Assembly (NCBI GenBank): GCA_031257135.1
Contig: JAIRPH010000205.1
Location: forward strand, 1 to 11,156
Direction: 5' to 3'
Length of the DNA: 11,156 nucleotides
Source of the DNA: Spirochaetaceae bacterium
Lineage (GTDB): Bacteria > Spirochaetota > Spirochaetia > Treponematales > Breznakiellaceae
Shown: in pieces, positions 6,515-11,156 of the stretch
Layout of the letters: every line of letters starts with the position of its first letter
Numbering within the stretch: the stretch's first letter is position 1
The notes under the pieces: model-generated
Told to the model about the DNA's origin: nothing
Seen by the model: only the letters and a program-made list of their open reading frames with translations
The model's database searches: none
Made by a program: the position numbers and the translations under genes

Positions 6515-7123
6515 ATGAGTATATTCGGTCCTGATCCCAATAGCATATATCCTAATCCGAACATTAAAAGCGTTTGTTTCATAAAAAACGTGATTAAAAA
6601 CCCTCATATTATTGTTGGGGATTATACCTATTACGAAGACCCTCACAATCCGGAGGATTTTGAAAGCCGCGTTACCTATTGGGACCCCCTCATCGGGGAC
6701 AAACTTATTATCGGGAAGTTTTGCGGCATCGCTCAGGGAGTGGAGTTCGTGATGAACGGCTTAAACCGGCGCATGGGGTCGGTCACGGCTTATCCCTTTC
6801 ATCTCATGGGGAAAGGCTGGGAAAAAATCACCCCTACTTCGTCAGATACGTCCATCCATGGAGACACGGTTATCGGCAACGACGTAATGATTCATCGGAA
6901 CGTTACGATCTTGCCGGGGGTTCATATCGACGACGGCGCAATCATCATGGCGAACAGCGTGGTCTCTACGGATATTCCGCCCTATTGGGTCGCCGGAGGC
7001 AATCCGATACGGATTATACGAAAACGCTTCGACGACGACCTGATTAAGCACCTCATGGAAATTCAATGGTGGAACTGGCCCGCGGAGAAGATTTTTGAGA
7101 ACCTTGATCTCCTCAGTAATTGA
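6515..7123 (+). CDS. Vat/XAT-family hexapeptide acetyltransferase homologue lacking the catalytic histidine
   Basis: 202 residues, close to the roughly 210 of Vat streptogramin and XAT xenobiotic acetyltransferases, which transfer acetyl from acetyl-CoA on a trimeric left-handed beta-helix. Seen, in family order: an N-terminal FGPDPNSIYP segment, KSVCFIKN, GDYTYY 35-40, KLIIGKFCGIAQGVEFVMNG 63-82, YPFHLMGKGWEK 93-104, GDTVIGNDV 116-124, TILPGVHIDDGAIIMANSVV 131-150, AGGNPIRIIRKRF 160-172, and the C-terminal WWNWP 185-189. The family motif MNGxNHRM, whose His is the catalytic base in VatD, reads MNGLNRRM here, with Arg85 (codon cgg) at the His position. The coil usually reading NDVWIG also reads NDVMIH. 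The fold and substrate-pocket motifs are well kept, so this may be an inactive or re-purposed member rather than decay. It is probably co-transcribed with the receptor upstream. Drug resistance should not be assumed. Confidence 0.88.
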   Translation: MSIFGPDPNSIYPNPNIKSVCFIKNVIKNPHIIVGDYTYYEDPHNPEDFESRVTYWDPLIGDKLIIGKFCGIAQGVEFVMNGLNRRMGSVTAYPFHLMGKGWEKITPTSSDTSIHGDTVIGNDVMIHRNVTILPGVHIDDGAIIMANSVVSTDIPPYWVAGGNPIRIIRKRFDDDLIKHLMEIQWWNWPAEKIFENLDLLSN

Positions 7124-7167
7124 ACCGCCGGGATATGCTCAAACCGGAGACCATACCGCTAACCGTA

Positions 7168-7203
7168 TTGAATAAGTAAGAAGAATGTGATATACTATAA
7201 CAC
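7168..7203 (+). promoter_or_regulatory. Extended -10 sigma-70-type promoter of the 7219-10854 cluster
   Basis: TTGAAT (7168-7173), a 17-base spacer and TATACT (7191-7196), with TGA immediately before the -10 forming an extended -10. The predicted start is near 7203, giving a 5' leader of about 16 bases that just contains the AAGGAG ribosome site at 7206-7211, seven bases before the ATG. It marks the start of a transcription unit separate from the receptor/acyltransferase pair. Confidence 0.75.
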
Positions 7204-7218
7204 ATAAGGAGAACCTAT

Positions 7219-7668
7219 ATGACGGAGCCTGAAAAAATCGAGAAAACAAGACTTGCTCAGACGCACTACATCTTTCCCTGTCTGGTCTATATACAGGAGA
7301 AGCTCATAAGCGGCGAGTTGACCCCAGAGGCTGTGGCGGCGGTGGTCGCTCAGAACGCCGAAGCCCATGGGCATGACAATTACAAATTCCCTGAAGATTG
7401 GCAGGACCAAATGCCTCATCTGGTAAACCGCTACGGCTGGCGTGTTTTCGAGCTACCCAGAGTTTTAAAAGAACAAAAAGAAGCGGCGGCTCAGAAAAGA
7501 CTACAGAAAAAACAGGAACGCTTGGAGAAACAGCAACAAGAAAAATTGGCGAAAGCCGCCGCGAAAGCTCAGGAAAAGCCGCCGGCTCCTCAGCCGGCGG
7601 AAGCCCCTCCTCAGCCCGCAGAGCCTGCGCCGAAAAAGAAGATCATCGTCGTTAAAAAGAAAGCGTAA
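7219..7668 (+). CDS. Small protein of unknown function with a Lys/Ala/Pro-rich tail
   Basis: 149 residues, not recognised. Seen: a compact N-terminal part (about 1-85) with TRLAQTHYIFPCLVYIQEKL, then a basic, probably helical stretch of Lys, Gln, Glu and Ala (about 86-118), a proline-alanine linker (about 119-138) and a terminal KKKIIVVKKKA. There is no signal peptide or TM segment, so it is probably cytoplasmic. The tail resembles the flexible basic extensions of nucleic-acid- or surface-binding proteins, but that likeness is compositional only. The gene is well supported by a strong promoter, AAGGAG seven bases before the ATG, and codon use like its neighbours. It is first in a cluster with a HD-GYP protein (57 bp downstream) and a chemoreceptor, so a signalling role is possible but unproven. 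Confidence 0.8.
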   Translation: MTEPEKIEKTRLAQTHYIFPCLVYIQEKLISGELTPEAVAAVVAQNAEAHGHDNYKFPEDWQDQMPHLVNRYGWRVFELPRVLKEQKEAAAQKRLQKKQERLEKQQQEKLAKAAAKAQEKPPAPQPAEAPPQPAEPAPKKKIIVVKKKA

Positions 7669-7710
7669 AATCCAGCGGAAAGGGATGCGCGCGTAATATA
7701 TTCAACCGCA

Positions 7711-7717
7711 AAGGAAG
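7711..7717 (+). promoter_or_regulatory. Ribosome-binding site supporting the GTG start of the HD-GYP gene
   Basis: AAGGAAG lies eight bases before GTG at 7726. The alternative in-frame ATG at 7741 has only AGGG three bases upstream, which is too close, so GTG is preferred. Confidence 0.6.
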
Positions 7718-7725
7718 TATGAGCC

Positions 7726-8667
7726 GTGATAATAGGGTACATGGATACAAATGAAGAGAATTGGCACGAGTCATACCGGAGTTATCAAGAACTGCTTGAG
7801 CGGGTTGATGTAGTTTTCGGCAAGATTCAGGAGAATCATTTCATCGTCTCCGATTGTATGAAACCTGTAGTCGATACCCTGTACTGGGGATACCAGAAGT
7901 TTCTGGAATTCGTCGTCGGCGTTCAAGCGGCAAGACTGGAACGGGCGAAAAACGCCGTAGATACTGCAATTCTGTCCGCCTTCATAAGCGATGATTTGCG
8001 CCTTCCCCTCTCCCAAACAAGGAAAGTAATCGAAGCCGCGTTACTGCACGATGTGGGGATGCTCTGCATCCCCTCGGAGATTCGCGAAAAAACCGATACC
8101 CTTTCCAAATCGGAATGGTGTTATATTTTAACCCACCCTATTCAGAGCTATAAAGTAATCGGCAGGGAACTGCATTGTCTTGAAGATGTCGCGCTCATCG
8201 CCATGCAACACCACGAAGCATGGAACGGCAAAGGCTACCCAAAACGCCTAGCCGGAGCGGATATTGCCCTTGAAGCCCGGATTATCTCGGTAGCCGACGC
8301 CTTTACGGCAATAATCAGCGACCGCCCCTACCGGTCCGGCATGGGCGGGCATCAAGCTATGGAGCGTCTGGTCTCAGACGCAACCGGTCAATTTGATCCT
8401 GACATATTGAAGTCCTTCGCGCGTATAATGGGAATGTATCCTATTGGTTCTCTGGTAGAGCTGACTAACGGAGCCGCCGCAAGAATACTTCAGTATGTCC
8501 CGGGGGAATCTCAGCTCAAGCCTTTGGTACGCATCGTTACCGGCGCGCCTCAGGAGCCGCTCTCCAAGGGCGAGACCCGAAACCTTGCCGCCGAAAAAGG
8601 ACTGCTGATTAAGCGTCCCCTGAATCGGCAGGATGTGCTTATGGACATCTTGGCTATGGGAACCTAG
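7726..8667 (+). CDS. HD-GYP domain protein with altered signature residues
   Basis: 313 residues, cytoplasmic (no TM segment). HD-GYP proteins hydrolyse cyclic-di-GMP using a two- or three-metal site. Seen: an N-terminal helical region (1-75) without a known domain; AALLHDVGM 104-112; THP 136-138; MQHHEAWNGKGYP 160-172; ISVADAF 187-193 and DRPYRSG 199-205; then the usual C-terminal tail beginning YPIGSLVEL, with QLKPLVRIV at 263-271. Kept: the HD pair 108-109, His137, His162-His163, GYP 170-172 and Asp191. Changed: the Lys of HDxGK is Met112, the Asp of HHExxDG is Asn167, and the early metal-binding His expected near residue 76 is missing, with no His at all between 39 and 107. Activity is therefore doubtful; a binding or scaffold role, or altered metal use, is possible. 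The start is GTG, and a chemoreceptor follows closely. Confidence 0.9.
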   Translation: MIIGYMDTNEENWHESYRSYQELLERVDVVFGKIQENHFIVSDCMKPVVDTLYWGYQKFLEFVVGVQAARLERAKNAVDTAILSAFISDDLRLPLSQTRKVIEAALLHDVGMLCIPSEIREKTDTLSKSEWCYILTHPIQSYKVIGRELHCLEDVALIAMQHHEAWNGKGYPKRLAGADIALEARIISVADAFTAIISDRPYRSGMGGHQAMERLVSDATGQFDPDILKSFARIMGMYPIGSLVELTNGAAARILQYVPGESQLKPLVRIVTGAPQEPLSKGETRNLAAEKGLLIKRPLNRQDVLMDILAMGT

Positions 8668-8681
8668 GAAAACCGCCCGCC

Positions 8682-8688
8682 AAAGGAG
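8682..8688 (+). promoter_or_regulatory. Strong ribosome-binding site pointing to an ACG start codon
   Basis: AAAGGAG ends six bases before ACG at 8695-8697. No ATG, GTG or TTG lies in the receptor frame within the usual distance: the first conventional candidate is TTG at 8725, 36 bases away. Confidence 0.7.
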
Positions 8689-8694
8689 AATCAT

Positions 8695-10854
8695 ACGAAT
8701 ATACGAGTAAAAATAATCGGCTTTTTGGGGCTGATGGCGTTTATCATCCTCTGTATTTTGGGGGTGATTATCGTTGTTATCGGCGGTCAGGTAAAACGGC
8801 ACAGCGCGGCTATGATTGCTCAGGTAAAGCAGGATATGATGAAAATCGTAGAAAACCAACTGACCGTTTTAGCCGAAGATGTGAGCAATTATATCATTTC
8901 CCTAGAAGCGGAAATCGATAAAAATATGCTTAACGCCGCCAAACTGCTCCGGGAAGTAGACGACCTCAAAGACGGACGGGTTACTCAGGAAGATTTGGAA
9001 CGCCTCAAAAAAGAAACGGCTATGTCCGATTTATATCTTGGGGATACAAACGGAGTTTTTACGCTCAGCACTCAGGAAGGCGCGGTTGGACTCTCTTTGT
9101 TTTCGATATGGGACGGATACCGGATGCTCGTTACCGGCGAATCTTCGTATCTCCCTTCTCTGTTCAAAGTGAAGGTCGAAACCGGCGAAATCTTCAAGTT
9201 TACCGCAATTTCCCGTTTAGGAGGACGAGGCATCCTCGAATCCGCCCTAAACACCGCGGATATGCACCGGTATTTACAGCAGTACATCGGTAAAAATACG
9301 GGCATTAAGTCCATGAACATCTTCGACTCCGAGCCGCGGACACTCACTCATAATCAGGCGCAGGGCGCAAAGACGTATTACGCGCAAGGCGCCGCCGTAA
9401 CCTCTGGGTCTCCGGAAATCAGCGCGCTTTTCAAAGACCCGGCTCAGATAAAGATATACCTAGACCCTCAAGAAGCCCGGATTTTTTATCCGGTGGTTTC
9501 AGGCGGAACCGTCAGGTATGTACTTTTTCTCAATGTTGACACGACCTCTTATTTCACGGTGGCTCTCCACATTGAAAGCCCGCTGAAAAACCTGATAACC
9601 GATATGACTAAGCTGGACATTATTTGTATAGCCGCGGTATTTATTGCGCTGGTTCTCTGCACGGTTTTTATCGGGGTACTGATAACCCGGATTGTGGAGC
9701 CTCTGGACTATTTCAATACTATCCTGACGGCTCTGGCTCAGGGCGATTTTTCCATCGCCGTTCCTGAAAAGTTTCTCCGCCGCAAAGACGAAGCGGGTCT
9801 CATTGCGCTGTCCTTTATGGGTACGATTAAACAAGTCGGAGGTATGCTGACCCTCCTGAAACAGGAGATGAAAGACCTTCGGTCCGCCGGAGATTCCCTA
9901 GAAATGAGCGCGGGCAACAATCAGCGGCAGGTAAAGCTGATTGAGGGGCATATCACTGAGGTCGCAGGGGAAGCGGACAAACAGAGCGGCAGTGTGGGGA
10001 AAGCCTCTGAATCCATAACCGGGATTGCCGAAAATATTTCTGACTTAGACGCTCTGATTGGGAAGCAAAATGAGCGCATCGCCCAATCGAATGAAGATAC
10101 GCAAGCTCTGCTACAGAGCATCGCCGAGGAACAAGAGGTTATCAAGAAGTTGACCGCCGAGATGGAGCGGCTTATTGAAACTACCGAAGTAGGCAAAGAG
10201 AAACAGGTTCAGCTTGAAGAGCAGATCAAAAATATCTACGGTCTTTCGGAGGTCCTCAACAATACCAACCGGATGATTTCAACCATTGCGGCTCAGACGA
10301 ATCTGCTGGCAATGAACGCCGCCATCGAAGCCGCTCACGCCGGCGCCGCGGGACAAGGCTTCGCGGTGGTTGCCGATGAAATCAGAAAACTCGCGGAAGA
10401 TACAACCGCTCATTCAAAAATCGTCGGAAATCAGGTTAAGGAGATTCAGGCTGAAATCGAACTGGTAGTCAGCGCCTCGACAGCCTCCCGAAAATCCATA
10501 GGGACTATAATCCAATACATCGAAGAAGTGAGCGGTTTCATTAATGACGCTTCCTCCAGCATCAGCACCCAAAACGAGAAGTCCGAATCGATTCGGTCTC
10601 AGCTTCAGTATATTACCGAACTCAGCGGAAAGGTTCGGACTAACGCTTCAGGTATGCGGACGGAAAGTAAAAGCATCCTCAGCGAAATAGACCAAGTAAA
10701 GCATATTTCTCTTGACTTGCAGAACCGGATGCATAAAATGTCAAGCAACGCTGTAGCAATCGACGAAGTATCTCAAGCGGCTCTCGCGGTCGCACAAAAA
10801 ACCCAAGAAAAAATCACTTCGATTTCTCAACAACTGGACGGTTTCAAAGTATAG
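8695..10854 (+). CDS. Methyl-accepting chemotaxis protein with a large extracytoplasmic sensor domain (probable ACG start)
   Basis: 719 residues if read from ACG, 709 from TTG at 8725. Numbering here is from ACG. Seen: a short basic N-terminus (NIRVK), TM1 at about 7-31, an extracytoplasmic sensor of about 270 residues that resembles a double-Cache domain (LYLGDTNGVFTLS near 113-125), TM2 at about 307-330, a HAMP linker (VEPLDYFNTILTALAQGDF near 334-352), then the signalling hairpin with TIAAQTNLLAMNAAIEAAHAG ending near 550, followed by GFAVVADEIRKLAE. It ends in FKV with no CheR-binding pentapeptide. The role is detecting an external small ligand and controlling CheA. ACG is preferred because it follows AAAGGAG at six bases and restores the positive residues that normally precede TM1; the TTG start would fall inside TM1 and has no ribosome site. 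It is 27 bp after the HD-GYP gene, probably the same transcript. Confidence 0.92.
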   Translation, partial: TNIRVKIIGFLGLMAFIILCILGVIIVVIGGQVKRHSAAMIAQVKQDMMKIVENQLTVLAEDVSNYIISLEAEIDKNMLNAAKLLREVDDLKDGRVTQEDLERLKKETAMSDLYLGDTNGVFTLSTQEGAVGLSLFSIWDGYRMLVTGESSYLPSLFKVKVETGEIFKFTAISRLGGRGILESALNTADMHRYLQQYIGKNTGIKSMNIFDSEPRTLTHNQAQGAKTYYAQGAAVTSGSPEISALFKDPAQIKIYLDPQEARIFYPVVSGGTVRYVLFLNVDTTSYFTVALHIESPLKNLITDMTKLDIICIAAVFIALVLCTVFIGVLITRIVEPLDYFNTILTALAQGDFSIAVPEKFLRRKDEAGLIALSFMGTIKQVGGMLTLLKQEMKDLRSAGDSLEMSAGNNQRQVKLIEGHITEVAGEADKQSGSVGKASESITGIAENISDLDALIGKQNERIAQSNEDTQALLQSIAEEQEVIKKLTAEMERLIETTEVGKEKQVQLEEQIKNIYGLSEVLNNTNRMISTIAAQTNLLAMNAAIEAAHAGAAGQGFAVVADEIRKLAEDTTAHSKIVGNQVKEIQAEIELVVSASTASRKSIGTIIQYIEEVSGFINDASSSISTQNEKSESIRSQLQYITELSGKVRTNASGMRTESKSILSEIDQVKHISLDLQNRMHKMSSNAVAIDEVSQAALAVAQKTQEKITSISQQLDGFKV

Positions 10855-11156
10855 CGACCCGCCGTAAACTCCCGTCCTTTGGCTGGGGATATAAGGCGGC
10901 AAAGCGGCAAGAGCTATGGCGCATGGACTGCTTGATATTTAGGCTTGGCAAATTCAGGTTTTTCACTCATTTTATTCCAACTGCTCCACCTTTATTGGCG
11001 GTTAAGCAGTATTTACGCCGCTCTGAGCGGAGAAAGCATTACTGCGCCGCTATCGGAAGATAGGCTTGAATGGTGGTTTCAGAAACTGCATGAATTCTAT
11101 ACAGGTTCGGCGGGCGTAACCGCGCCGAATCCCTGCCCCAGACTGGACGTTTTATA
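10855..11156 (+). other. Terminal 302 bases without a confident gene; open frame running off the right edge
   Basis: No terminator hairpin with a T-run is visible after the receptor stop. From the TGA at 10933-10935 one plus-strand frame stays open to the window end. From TTG at 10945 it would encode about 70 residues, with a hydrophobic start (FSLILFQLLHLYW) and RLEWWFQKLHEFYTG further on. It has no ribosome-binding site, and 70 codons can be open by chance. It may be the start of a gene, or a gene remnant whose beginning was lost. I do not recognise the sequence. Confidence 0.3.

Noticed and set aside
6515..7123. Calling this a streptogramin-resistance gene
   Set aside because: The family match is good, but the catalytic His is missing and the context is chemotaxis, so a resistance role is not supported.
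7719..7754. Tiny frame starting at ATG 7719 just before the HD-GYP gene
   Set aside because: It is eleven codons out of frame, with its ATG directly abutting the ribosome site that serves the GTG at 7726.
8725..8727. TTG as the start of the second chemoreceptor
   Set aside because: It lies inside the first TM segment, removes the positive residues before it and has no ribosome site, whereas AAAGGAG points to 8695.
10855..10912. Possible terminator hairpin after the second receptor (CCGCC with GGCGG)
   Set aside because: The arms are only five bases, about 30 bases apart, with no T-run.
10914..10970. Minus-strand 18-codon frame starting MSEKPEFAKP
   Set aside because: The composition looks protein-like and GGA precedes the ATG, but it is very short and has no promoter or partner, so it cannot be supported.
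10923..11063. A 46-residue plus-strand frame starting with ATG
   Set aside because: It has no clear ribosome site and an unremarkable basic composition, and it competes with a longer open frame in the same place.

Overview
The window (about 52-55% GC by eye, except an AT-rich left end) looks like a chromosomal stretch of a spirochaete, most likely a Treponema-type bacterium. This rests on gene content: two chemoreceptors whose signalling tips read AMNAAIEAAHAG, whose C-terminal halves are the same length and whose ends are FKI/FKV; a HD-GYP protein beside a receptor; an enzyme I gene with no sugar-permease genes next to it; and an Rsm22-type protein downstream of der. The assignment is inference. 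No rRNA, tRNA, insertion sequence, CRISPR array or integrase was seen.

Layout. Bases 1-264 hold a 21-bp tandem repeat, ten units long, that reads as seven-residue repeats on either strand. I favour the 3' end of a plus-strand gene that stops at 262-264. Converging on it from the right is a minus-strand operon, ptsI (4515-2755), der (2762-1410) and an rsm22-like gene (1394-261), with an 8-bp overlap and a 15-bp gap between the genes. Its promoter lies so close to the ptsI start codon that the message should be leaderless.

Divergently, on the plus strand, a six-TM chemoreceptor (4640-6505) with a sigma-28-like promoter motif is followed after 9 bp by a Vat/XAT-type hexapeptide acyltransferase (6515-7123), whose usual catalytic histidine is replaced by arginine. 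A clear extended -10 promoter at 7168-7196 then opens a second plus-strand cluster: a small protein with a Lys/Ala/Pro tail (7219-7668), a HD-GYP-type protein with several changed signature residues (7726-8667), and a classical two-TM chemoreceptor (8695-10854) whose only well-placed start codon is ACG. The last 302 bases hold no confident gene, only an open frame running off the right edge.

How the parts fit. The minus operon pairs PEP-phosphotransferase signalling (PtsI) with ribosome assembly (Der GTPase, Rsm22-like protein). The plus-strand genes form a sensory block of two receptors, one without an external ligand domain and one with a large one, plus a divergent cyclic-di-GMP phosphodiesterase homologue and an acyltransferase homologue. 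Two of the accessory proteins have lost canonical active-site residues, so they may act as binding or regulatory proteins rather than enzymes. That idea is inference. I did not find a clearly new multi-gene system; the oddities are in individual genes and their start signals.
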